Shown here in pieces: positions 17,585-25,482 of a stretch of DNA of 39,249 nt. Origin of the DNA: an uncultured Clostridia bacterium (GTDB lineage: Bacteria; Bacillota; Clostridia; UMGS1810). The notes under the pieces were generated by a model. That model saw only the letters and a program-made list of their open reading frames with translations, was not told the origin of the DNA and ran no database searches. The DNA is taken from assembly GCA_934463115.1 (NCBI GenBank), contig CAKSIN010000022.1, forward strand, positions 1-39,249, in the 5' to 3' direction. Positions within the stretch are counted from its first letter, which is position 1. Every line of letters starts with the position of its first letter. Made by a program: the position numbers and the translations under genes.

Positions 17585-18523
17585 TTGTTTAATGTCACAA
17601 GAAAAAAGCTTGTTTTTTTTGTCATGACCACCGTCGCTGTTACATTAATGTGTTTTTTCGTTTCCATATATAACATTTTTCATACATTAATACTTGACGA
17701 TTATTCAACGAAGATTTCACATTTTACGAATCAGGATGCGACTCGTCTGTCGACACATCTGAAATTTCTCTCGTCAAACATGGATAACATCTGTAATGAA
17801 TTTGATTTGGCAAATGAGATAGCCTCTTCAAAAGTACCGAATTATATTACCATAAAAATAGCCAATGCCGTTAAGTACTCACCGTACATATCATACGTAT
17901 ACGTGTATCAGGACAATAGATTAATCCAGTATTTTCCAATAAATGCGCAGCATTTCAAGCCAAATGATGAAATGAACGAAATACTCAATAAACCTGCTGA
18001 GAATTGCGAAAATAACAACTGGGCGATATGTAAGTCTCAAAATCCCGGCAACAGCACAAATGCGCTTTATTATATAAAAAATACATCCGATGATATACGG
18101 ATCATTTTTCAAATAAATTCTGAAGACATTTTTAAAATATTAAATTCCGATACACCGTTTTGCAACGAAACTCAAATGTTTATTTTTTCAAAGGGCAAAC
18201 AGTTTTTTCCGAAATCAAAAAACACAACATTTGATATAGACAAAAAAACAATGAAAAAGATTATGACACAAAAATATAACTCACCCGTATGCAAAAAAGG
18301 CAAAGTTATATATACCCATCATGTTCCGCAAACAAAGCTGTACATATGCTCCGCGACAAAATGCCGTTATATAACTCAAAAGATGTCGCTTCTGGTGTTT
18401 ATACTCATTGCTATTTACACAGCTTCAATTTTGCTTTGCAGATTTTTTACCCTAAAGCTCGGCAGAGAAATTACAGATGCACTCGAAAAAATACACAATG
18501 ACATGGAGCACTATTACAGATAG
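17585..18523 (+). CDS. Membrane sensor protein without kinase domain (CACHE-like)
   Basis: The start is TTG at 17585, 8 nt after GGGAGG. The upstream in-frame codons precede the ribosome site and are not used. The 312-aa product has helix 1 at about 7-32 (VFFVMTTVAVTLMCFFVSIY), a roughly 230-residue extracytoplasmic domain with CACHE-type phrasing (ISYVYVYQDNRLIQYFPIN), helix 2 at about 266-289 (SLLVFILIAIYTASILLCRF), and only about 24 cytoplasmic residues. The architecture matches the sensing half of YesM-type kinases, but there is no HAMP, phosphoacceptor His or ATPase domain. No kinase remnant follows: the response-regulator gene starts 35 nt later. It may sense extracellular sugar and act on the complete kinase encoded two genes on (inferred). 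Confidence 0.75.
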   Translation: MFNVTRKKLVFFVMTTVAVTLMCFFVSIYNIFHTLILDDYSTKISHFTNQDATRLSTHLKFLSSNMDNICNEFDLANEIASSKVPNYITIKIANAVKYSPYISYVYVYQDNRLIQYFPINAQHFKPNDEMNEILNKPAENCENNNWAICKSQNPGNSTNALYYIKNTSDDIRIIFQINSEDIFKILNSDTPFCNETQMFIFSKGKQFFPKSKNTTFDIDKKTMKKIMTQKYNSPVCKKGKVIYTHHVPQTKLYICSATKCRYITQKMSLLVFILIAIYTASILLCRFFTLKLGREITDALEKIHNDMEHYYR

Positions 18524-18558
18524 CATCCGCATACAACAGTGCTAAAGGAGACACAAAT

Positions 18559-20118
18559 ATGTTAAAGGTAATGCTTGTTGATGATGAAAGCATAATAAGA
18601 ACAGGTTTGAAATTAGGTTTTGACTGGAATAGCAATGGCTGCGAAATTGTTGCGGAAGCCGCCAACGGCGACGAGGCGTTCAAGATGTTTAATAATTCAA
18701 AACCCGACATTATTGTTACGGACATTCGTATGCAAAAATGCGACGGAATAGAGTTCATGAAGAAAATAAAAGAACTGCAATCGCCGCCGGAGGTAATAGT
18801 TTTGTCAGGTTATGATGATTTTCAATATGCCAAAGAAGCCCTTAATGCGGGTGCATTCTCATATCTGCTAAAGCCTGTTGATTTTAATGCGCTTTCGCAG
18901 GCACTCAAAAAAATTAAATTAAAAATAGAAAAATCAAAAATGGTAAAGTATGCTGAAAAGTATTATAATACAATGCAGACAGAAGCATTCGTAATGTCAT
19001 TGATAACCAACCCGAATAAGTCATCCGAAATCATAGGCGAAAATTCATTAATTGCAAAAAAACTTACGGGCAATTTTTTTATTGTATCCATCTCGGTAAA
19101 TAATCTGGAACCAAATACTCAGATATCACTTAGTGCCGCAATGAAATTTAAAGAATGTATAGAATATGCAATAAGCACAAGCGAAAATTACATTATTAAT
19201 AATAATCTGTCCCAGACAAAGTATATATTTACCGTTTTTTTGAAAAATCAAAGCTCATACGACAATGCCGTTCATGTGTTTAACAATCTCCTGATTTCGT
19301 TTAAAAAATGTTCAGGATACACTGCATCTATCGGAATAAGCGGAATTTTCAGAAGCCTTAAATTATTGTCAACCGCCCACCGACAGGCAGAAGTCGCCTT
19401 GTCCCACGGTATAAAAAAGGGCGGAAACAACATCACGGACTATATTTACATAAACAACAAATTTAACGAATTGTGTAATATGAGTGATTCGGACACAGAA
19501 AAAATTGCCCATGAGGTTAAAGAGGAAAACTATAACGCAGCATTTGAAACCATGAATGAATATTTTTCCGAAATATCAAAAGTATCGGGTTCACAGCTTG
19601 ATATTGTAAAAAGCTCTATTACAAAACTTGCAATACAAATAATTAATTTAACAATAGAAAATACCGATATTATGAAAATGGTTTTCGGCAGAATGGTAAA
19701 CCCCGTAGCCGAGATGTCGGAATTGGACAGTGCCGACGCGATTAAAATCTGGATTTATGATCTCATTGGCCGACTCAAGAATTCCACGGAAATATACGGT
19801 AAAAATATTAAAAATAAAAATGTGAGCCGCGCAATATCATATATTGCCGCACAATATAACCGTCATCTCACCGTTGAATGGATTGCAAAACAATTATATA
19901 TGAGTCCTCGTCACCTGATGCGATTATTCAAGCAGGAAACAGGCATGACATTTAATAAGTATCTGACAAATTACAGAATGTCAAAAGCAACTCAGCTCTT
20001 TAAGAGCGGAGAGTATAAAATTTATGAGGTTGCACAGCTTGTAGGCTACAGCGACAGCAAATACTTTTGCAAACAGTTCAAAAAAATAACGGGCAAAAAT
20101 CCGAGTGATCTGCAATAA
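18559..20118 (+). CDS. YesN-like response regulator (REC + AraC-type HTH)
   Basis: This 519-aa protein has a receiver domain at 1-120: acidic Asp8/Asp9, phosphoacceptor Asp55 in IIVTDIRM, the conserved Ser/Gly of VLSGYDDF, and Lys105 in LLKPVDF. The central region (about 130-400) is the variable domain usual in the YesN group. The C-terminal 100 residues are a double helix-turn-helix AraC module (LTVEWIAKQLYMSPRHLMRL, then IYEVAQLVGYSDSKYFCKQF). AAGGAG lies 8 nt before the ATG. It is encoded between a kinase-less sensor and its likely cognate kinase. It should activate the divergent sugar operon from the direct repeat at 17481-17508 (inferred). Confidence 0.93.
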   Translation: MLKVMLVDDESIIRTGLKLGFDWNSNGCEIVAEAANGDEAFKMFNNSKPDIIVTDIRMQKCDGIEFMKKIKELQSPPEVIVLSGYDDFQYAKEALNAGAFSYLLKPVDFNALSQALKKIKLKIEKSKMVKYAEKYYNTMQTEAFVMSLITNPNKSSEIIGENSLIAKKLTGNFFIVSISVNNLEPNTQISLSAAMKFKECIEYAISTSENYIINNNLSQTKYIFTVFLKNQSSYDNAVHVFNNLLISFKKCSGYTASIGISGIFRSLKLLSTAHRQAEVALSHGIKKGGNNITDYIYINNKFNELCNMSDSDTEKIAHEVKEENYNAAFETMNEYFSEISKVSGSQLDIVKSSITKLAIQIINLTIENTDIMKMVFGRMVNPVAEMSELDSADAIKIWIYDLIGRLKNSTEIYGKNIKNKNVSRAISYIAAQYNRHLTVEWIAKQLYMSPRHLMRLFKQETGMTFNKYLTNYRMSKATQLFKSGEYKIYEVAQLVGYSDSKYFCKQFKKITGKNPSDLQ

Positions 20119-20131
20119 AAGGGGATTTCCT

Positions 20132-21856
20132 ATGAAAGAAAATATTTTAAAAATAATTCACCTTATTTCATACAAAACAATACTAATCATACTCATACTG
20201 ACATTTACGGCGATACCGTCCATTACAACCTTTTTTATTGTAAAAAACTACGTAAACAGCACAATAAGCAACTCATATACCGATGAATACATAACTACCG
20301 TGGAAGCCAAAATAAGCAGTTATATTTCATCGCTTATATATCAGATTAATTCGCTTTCATACTATTTTCTGACAAATCAATCCGTGTATAATATACTATT
20401 AAACGAAACAACTTCATACGAAGACAAATTTCAAATGCTTGAAAACAAATTATCCGGTTTTTTAAACGGTAATCCTGCAATTGCAGGTATATGTCTTGTG
20501 GATCCAAGTGACCGTATATATAATTTTTCTGATATCATTCCAAACGATTATTATGTTAACAGCAAAAAGCTGAAAAAAATTCACAATTCAGATATGTATC
20601 TGTTTGATAAAAATATACAGCAAGGAAACACCTACTACACAGTAACCGCAAAAAAAATGTATAACTACTTTACCGGAAGCGAAGGCGGATATATCCTCAT
20701 GTACATAAATGAGGACGTCCTCGCCCAAATGTATGAAAAATTTGCCATTGATGACAGCAGCTTTTTTTTACTGACAAACGGGACAATTATTTCACATCAG
20801 GACAAAAGTCTTATTAATTCAAAATTTTATACCGGCGGAGATTTTTTCGATAATGGAAAAAATTCAATTGAAATAGATAACCAATACCGAATAATAAAAA
20901 AGAGTATTGAAACAAACTACATAAGCACTCACCTGGAAATTGTATGCGTAAATTCTCTAAGCAGTTTTCATAAGCTTTTAAACAAAATAAACATTCAATT
21001 TCTGTTTATAATAATCAGCGCAATAATAATATCAATTGTACTTTCGATCATTATATCTGCAGGTCTTTTGTCCGAATTGGAAAAACTCAGAAAAACCATG
21101 AGGACTTTCGGCAATAATCCGAGCAAAACGGTATATTGTTTTAAACTCAACGAAATAAGAGCCCTTGAAAATGACTTTAAGAGCATGACGCACCGCATCA
21201 CGGGGCTGATAAAAAGAATAGACGATGAGAAAGAAAAGCAACGTATTGCTGAACTCGCGGCGCTTCAGGCGCAAATTAATCCGCACTTCATATATAACAC
21301 CCTTGACACCGTCGCCTGGCTTGCGGTAATAAGCAAAAACCAAAAAATATATGACATAATTTTTTCATTGGCTAATTTTTTTAGACTTTCTTTGAATAAA
21401 GGCAGAAATATCATTAAAATTTCAGAGGAAATTTCACACGTCAAAAACTATATAAAAATAGAATCAATACGCTTTGAAAACAAATTTTCATGTGAATTCG
21501 ATATACCTGAAAACCTGAATGACATTGAAATAATAAAGATAATTCTTCAACCGATTGTAGAAAATGCAATTAAGCATGGTTTTGACGGAATTGAATCGGG
21601 CGGACTAATTAAAATTAACGCAAGAGAGCTGGACGGCGATTACATTGAATTTACGGTTTCAGACAACGGATGCGGCATGGATTTCAATCCGCTTGAATCT
21701 CCGCAAAAATCCGACTCCCGAGGTTCGGGGTACGGAATTGAAAATATAAATGCAAGAATTCGCCTGGCATACGGAAACGACTGCGGCCTTAGCTTTGAAA
21801 GCAAGCTTGGCAAAGGGACAGTGGTTCATATAAAACTAAAAAAACATATGAAATAG
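20132..21856 (+). CDS. YesM-like sensor histidine kinase
   Basis: The start is ATG 20132, preceded by AAAGGGG. An in-frame ATG at 20105 overlaps the regulator gene and lacks a ribosome site. The 574-aa protein has helix 1 at about 16-37, an extracytoplasmic CACHE-type domain at about 40-285, helix 2 at about 287-311, and a HAMP-like linker. The His_kinase domain AALQAQINPHFIYNTLDTV contains phosphoacceptor His385. The HATPase region has the N box (PIVENAIKHG, Asn478), G1 box SDNGCGMD (510-517) and G2 box GSGYGIENI (531-539). It phosphorylates the regulator encoded immediately upstream. The signal is probably an oligosaccharide product or the loaded binding protein (inferred). Confidence 0.93.
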   Translation: MKENILKIIHLISYKTILIILILTFTAIPSITTFFIVKNYVNSTISNSYTDEYITTVEAKISSYISSLIYQINSLSYYFLTNQSVYNILLNETTSYEDKFQMLENKLSGFLNGNPAIAGICLVDPSDRIYNFSDIIPNDYYVNSKKLKKIHNSDMYLFDKNIQQGNTYYTVTAKKMYNYFTGSEGGYILMYINEDVLAQMYEKFAIDDSSFFLLTNGTIISHQDKSLINSKFYTGGDFFDNGKNSIEIDNQYRIIKKSIETNYISTHLEIVCVNSLSSFHKLLNKINIQFLFIIISAIIISIVLSIIISAGLLSELEKLRKTMRTFGNNPSKTVYCFKLNEIRALENDFKSMTHRITGLIKRIDDEKEKQRIAELAALQAQINPHFIYNTLDTVAWLAVISKNQKIYDIIFSLANFFRLSLNKGRNIIKISEEISHVKNYIKIESIRFENKFSCEFDIPENLNDIEIIKIILQPIVENAIKHGFDGIESGGLIKINARELDGDYIEFTVSDNGCGMDFNPLESPQKSDSRGSGYGIENINARIRLAYGNDCGLSFESKLGKGTVVHIKLKKHMK

Positions 21857-21874
21857 TGGAAAGCAGGGATTTTA

Positions 21875-23989
21875 ATGAATATATTTAATGACTGCAAATG
21901 GATTGCCGGCAGCAAAGCTGAAACAGGTCCGGCACCATTATTCAGAAAAAAATTTGAAGTTTACGAGCCAATAAAAAAGGCGGTGCTGTACGCATGCGGT
22001 CTGGGGTACGGTGACTATACCATAAACGGTTTTCGTGTCACGGATGATGTTCTTGTTACGCCTGTAACAAAATACGATGCAACCGTAATGTACAACAAAT
22101 ATGATGTAACAAAACTCATCCGAAATGGATTCAACGTTATATGCACATTACTCGGAAACGGCTGTTATTGCGTTACATATCCAAGGTGGGATAATTATAA
22201 GGCACCGTGGTTTCACCATCCGAAAGTGATTTTGTGCATTAATATAGAATTCCGGAACGGAAAATGCATACATATCGGCACAGATACATCGTGGAAAACA
22301 TGCAACAGTCCTATTGTGTACAACGAAACAAGACGCGGCGAAATATACGACGCGCGATTAGAAATTAACGATCTCTATGACGCTGATTACGATGATAGCA
22401 CGTGGGACAATGCCTTTATATGCAGAAGCCCCGGAGGAGTAATGAAAGAAGCAACAATTTCTCCGATAAGAGTTACAAAAGAATTAGAAGCAAAAAAAAT
22501 AAGCAGTAATGTGTACGATCTTGAACAAAATATAAGCGGTTGGATAAAATTCAGCGGAAAAGGCGAACGCGGAAGAGAAATTATATTCAGATATGCCGAA
22601 CGTATAAACGACGACAAAAGTATTAATCCCGAAGAACTTAACACTATTTTAGGCAGCCGGACTCATGAGGACAGATATATAATGAGCGGCAACGGCATTG
22701 AAACATGGGCACCACGTTTTGCATACCACGGATTCCGCTATGTGGAAGTCACCAACGCGCCGGAAGATTTTAAGCTTACGGGGCAGGTGGTACATACTGA
22801 CCTGAAGATAATAAGCAATTTTGAATGCAGCAATGAAATGCTCAACAAAATTCACTCTGCAGCAAGATGGTCAACACTTACAAACATGCACGGATTTCCC
22901 ACAGATTGTCCTCAAAGAGAACAAAATGCATGGACCGGCGATGCACTTTTATCCGCCGACCAAACACTTTTTAATTACAATGCCGTTGATATCTACAAAA
23001 AATGGCTTGGAGATATTATAGATGCACAGAGACCGAACGGTGAAATACCCTGTATAGCTCCGACAGGAGGCTGGGGATACAACTGGGGAAACGGTCCTGC
23101 CTGGGACAGTCTGCTTATTCATCTGCCATACCTTATCTATAAGTATTGCGGTGATAAAAGTGCAATACACGACACCTGGGAAAACATGAACAAATACATG
23201 GACTTTATGGATTCTATGTCTGAAGGATATATGGTTGACTATGGTTTGGGAGATTGGCTCGCTCCAAATGGCACAGATGTTTGCCCTTCGATTATAACCG
23301 ATACATGCTACTATTACTCAAATTGCCGCATAATGGCACATTGTGCAGCGTTAACCGATCAAAAAGCCGAAAACTTCCTCCAAAAAGCCGCCAATATAAA
23401 AAATGCATTCAGAAACAGGTTTTTAAAAGATGATTTGTATTTAGGTAACCGGCAAACATCAATCGCCGCTGCAATATATTTTGGCATGTATAACGAAAAT
23501 GAATTGCCGCTTGCTGTAAACAGACTTAAAAAGATAATAATACAAAACGGCAAAAGGTTTGCTACCGGTGTACTCGGTACAAAATACATGTTTACCGTAT
23601 TATGCGAAAATGATTTGTGCAATCTTATGTACGACATGGTCACAAATCCAAAAATGCCAAGCTATGCCTACTGGATAAATAACGGCATGACTACGTTGTG
23701 CGAATATTGGGATATGAGTCATTCGTGTAACCATCATATGTACAGCGAAGTCGATATGTGGCTCTATAAATACATTGCCGGCATAAGAATTGCAGAGGGT
23801 GCAAAATCTGTTTTTATAAAACCGTGTTTCATAGATTCCGTTGATTATGTCAGGGCAAATCACCGCAATATTATGGTTGAATGGGACAAAGAAAGAATAC
23901 AAATATCCTCCGACATACCTGCAAGCGCCGAAATAAACGGAAAAGTCTACAATCTCGGAACCGGTGTACATACAATCAGCAGAATTTGA
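21875..23989 (+). CDS. Alpha-L-rhamnosidase, GH78
   Basis: This 704-aa enzyme hydrolyses terminal alpha-L-rhamnose with inversion. Its domains are an N-terminal beta-sandwich at about 25-195 (GLGYGDYTINGFRV, then YDVTKLIRNGFNVI), a concanavalin-like sandwich at about 205-310 (VYDLEQNISGWIKF), an (alpha/alpha)6 barrel at about 315-635, and a C-terminal beta domain. The GH78 acidic motif DCPQREQNAWTGD supplies Asp344, Glu349 and Asp356 at the family spacing, and TTLCEYWDM supplies the distal Glu610. There is no signal peptide, so it acts in the cytoplasm on imported oligosaccharides. It starts 18 nt after the kinase gene and probably shares its transcript. Its ribosome site (CAGGGA) is modest. 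It is shorter than many GH78 enzymes but all core domains are present. Confidence 0.93.
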   Translation: MNIFNDCKWIAGSKAETGPAPLFRKKFEVYEPIKKAVLYACGLGYGDYTINGFRVTDDVLVTPVTKYDATVMYNKYDVTKLIRNGFNVICTLLGNGCYCVTYPRWDNYKAPWFHHPKVILCINIEFRNGKCIHIGTDTSWKTCNSPIVYNETRRGEIYDARLEINDLYDADYDDSTWDNAFICRSPGGVMKEATISPIRVTKELEAKKISSNVYDLEQNISGWIKFSGKGERGREIIFRYAERINDDKSINPEELNTILGSRTHEDRYIMSGNGIETWAPRFAYHGFRYVEVTNAPEDFKLTGQVVHTDLKIISNFECSNEMLNKIHSAARWSTLTNMHGFPTDCPQREQNAWTGDALLSADQTLFNYNAVDIYKKWLGDIIDAQRPNGEIPCIAPTGGWGYNWGNGPAWDSLLIHLPYLIYKYCGDKSAIHDTWENMNKYMDFMDSMSEGYMVDYGLGDWLAPNGTDVCPSIITDTCYYYSNCRIMAHCAALTDQKAENFLQKAANIKNAFRNRFLKDDLYLGNRQTSIAAAIYFGMYNENELPLAVNRLKKIIIQNGKRFATGVLGTKYMFTVLCENDLCNLMYDMVTNPKMPSYAYWINNGMTTLCEYWDMSHSCNHHMYSEVDMWLYKYIAGIRIAEGAKSVFIKPCFIDSVDYVRANHRNIMVEWDKERIQISSDIPASAEINGKVYNLGTGVHTISRI

Positions 23990-24026
23990 AATTCTCAGCT
24001 TTGCCGTATTAATTTTCCAAATGCAA

Positions 24027-24055
24027 GAATAATACACATATCGGCAATATTATTC
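24027..24055 (+). terminator. Weak hairpin between the GH78 and GH27 genes
   Basis: GAATAATA (24027-24034) and TATTATTC (24048-24055) form an 8-bp AT-rich stem with a 13-nt loop, followed a few bases on by a T-rich stretch. It is a possible weak terminator for the regulator/GH78 transcript and could equally be incidental. Confidence 0.25.
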
Positions 24056-24057
24056 CA

Positions 24058-24085
24058 TTTACTTTTTGAATTGATACTGTATAAT
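24058..24085 (+). promoter_or_regulatory. Candidate promoter for the GH27 gene
   Basis: A perfect TATAAT (24080-24085) has only a weak -35 (TTTACT, 24058-24063) at 16-nt spacing. The AAGGAG ribosome site follows at 24104-24109. This suggests the galactosidase can be expressed apart from the regulator/rhamnosidase transcript. Confidence 0.4.
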
Positions 24086-24119
24086 TGAATTATATTAAAT
24101 TACAAGGAGCGTGTACAAT

Positions 24120-25250
24120 ATGATGGTACAAAAACCTGTTATGGGTTGGAATTCATGGAACACGTTTGCGGAAAATATCAACGAAAAACTGATAATGGAA
24201 ACCGCGGACGCAATGATTGAAAACGGATATCTTGACGCCGGCTACGAATATGTTATAATCGATGACTGCTGGTCGCTGAAAGAACGTGTGGACGGAAAGC
24301 TTGTTGCGAATCCCGAGCTTTTTCCGCACGGTATAAAATACGTTTCGGATTATGTCCATTCAAAGGGATTGAAATTCGGAATGTACTCCTGCGCCGGAGT
24401 TATGACATGCGCCGGATACCCGTCGAGCTACGGATACGAATTTGAGGATGCAAGGCAGTTTGCCGACTGGGGCGTCGATTATCTGAAATATGACTTTTGC
24501 AATTTTCCGGCAAGTGCCAACTGCAAGAACGCATATCTGACAATGGCAATGGCTCTTCGCAACTGCGGACGCGACATTGTTTTTGCGGCATGCAACTGGG
24601 GTGTGGAGGATCCGTCAAAATGGATGCGTTCACACGGTGCGCATACATACCGCTCAACCGGTGATATAATGGACAATGTAAAATCTTTTACGGATATATT
24701 TACATCGCAGATGGAAAATGTCGAAAACAATGCCCCCGGCTGCTACAACGACATGGATATGCTCACGGTGGGTATGCACGGAAACGGACATGTCGGACTC
24801 GGCGGATGCACATCCGATGAATACAAAATGCATTTTGCAATGTGGGCATTTTTGGGTTCTCCGCTTATCATAGGCGGCGATATACGCAGTTTAAACGCCG
24901 AGGACAAAGCCACACTGCAGAACAAATACATGATATCAATAAACCAGGATCCCGAATGCCGTCCGCCTTTTGTGGTAAAAAAGGACTTCAACGACAATAT
25001 AATCAGAATGATTCGCCTTCTCGACAACGGGAAATTTGCTTATGCAATATTCAACCTCGGCGAAAAAGCCGAATGGGCTCAAAATGTTTCGGTTATGTTC
25101 GACGATGCGGGTATTCACTCAAACACCAAGCGCAAAATAAAGGTAACCGACGCATCGGACGGCAAAGTAATCGGCAGTTTTTATGACGGTTTTACAACAA
25201 TCGTCAAAGACGGCGGATTTGCAATGTTTATCTGCGAAATAACCGAGTAA
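24120..25250 (+). CDS. Alpha-galactosidase family protein, GH27
   Basis: The product is 376 aa from the ATG at 24120, 10 nt after AAGGAG. A GTG at 24111 in the same frame is too close to the ribosome site. The protein is a GH27 TIM barrel beginning MGWNSWNTF, with IIDDCW, the nucleophile Asp125 in YLKYDFCN, RSTGDI, and the acid/base aspartate in the CYNDMDMLTVG motif. A C-terminal beta-sandwich covers about 285-376. There is no signal peptide, so it should cleave alpha-galactosyl (or alpha-N-acetylgalactosaminyl or beta-L-arabinopyranosyl) ends of imported oligosaccharides in the cytoplasm. Base composition is clearly more GC-rich than in the preceding gene. GH27 membership is firm; the exact sugar is not. 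Confidence 0.93.
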   Translation: MMVQKPVMGWNSWNTFAENINEKLIMETADAMIENGYLDAGYEYVIIDDCWSLKERVDGKLVANPELFPHGIKYVSDYVHSKGLKFGMYSCAGVMTCAGYPSSYGYEFEDARQFADWGVDYLKYDFCNFPASANCKNAYLTMAMALRNCGRDIVFAACNWGVEDPSKWMRSHGAHTYRSTGDIMDNVKSFTDIFTSQMENVENNAPGCYNDMDMLTVGMHGNGHVGLGGCTSDEYKMHFAMWAFLGSPLIIGGDIRSLNAEDKATLQNKYMISINQDPECRPPFVVKKDFNDNIIRMIRLLDNGKFAYAIFNLGEKAEWAQNVSVMFDDAGIHSNTKRKIKVTDASDGKVIGSFYDGFTTIVKDGGFAMFICEITE

Positions 25251-25252
25251 TT

Positions 25253-25447
25253 ATGAGCAGGTGTATATTGTGCCAAAGAGAACTCACTCCCGATGAAACG
25301 GCACTGCACAAAAAACTTATTAACCGCGCGTCAAAAGAGTATATGTGTATAACATGTCTTGCCAAACATTTCGGTGTTGAGGAATCTATGCTGCACGGCA
25401 AAATCGACGAATTCAAAAACATGGGCTGCACACTGTTTAAAAGCTGA
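25253..25447 (+). CDS. Small zinc-ribbon-like protein, 64 aa
   Basis: It starts 2 nt after the GH27 stop and ends inside the terminator stem, so it is co-transcribed and probably translationally coupled; there is no clear ribosome site of its own. Two CxxC pairs (Cys4/Cys7 and Cys32/Cys35) would form a four-cysteine zinc site. The spacing and the LAKHFGVEESMLHGKI helix suggest a compact zinc-finger domain, DNA-, RNA- or protein-binding. I do not recognise a named family. Conserved cysteines and tight packing support a real gene. Confidence 0.75.
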   Translation: MSRCILCQRELTPDETALHKKLINRASKEYMCITCLAKHFGVEESMLHGKIDEFKNMGCTLFKS

Positions 25448-25482
25448 GCGGGCGGGCAAAATTGCCCGCTCGCTCAGTTTTT
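25444..25482 (+). terminator. Strong hairpin terminator between converging transcripts
   Basis: A 16-bp GC-rich stem (25444-25459 with 25462-25477) is followed by five T (25478-25482). The single non-Watson-Crick position is G-U in plus-strand RNA but C-A in minus-strand RNA, so it is optimised for the plus transcript. It contains the stop codons of both converging genes (25445-25447 plus, 25474-25476 minus). On the minus strand a short T run also follows, so it probably serves both directions. Confidence 0.85.
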
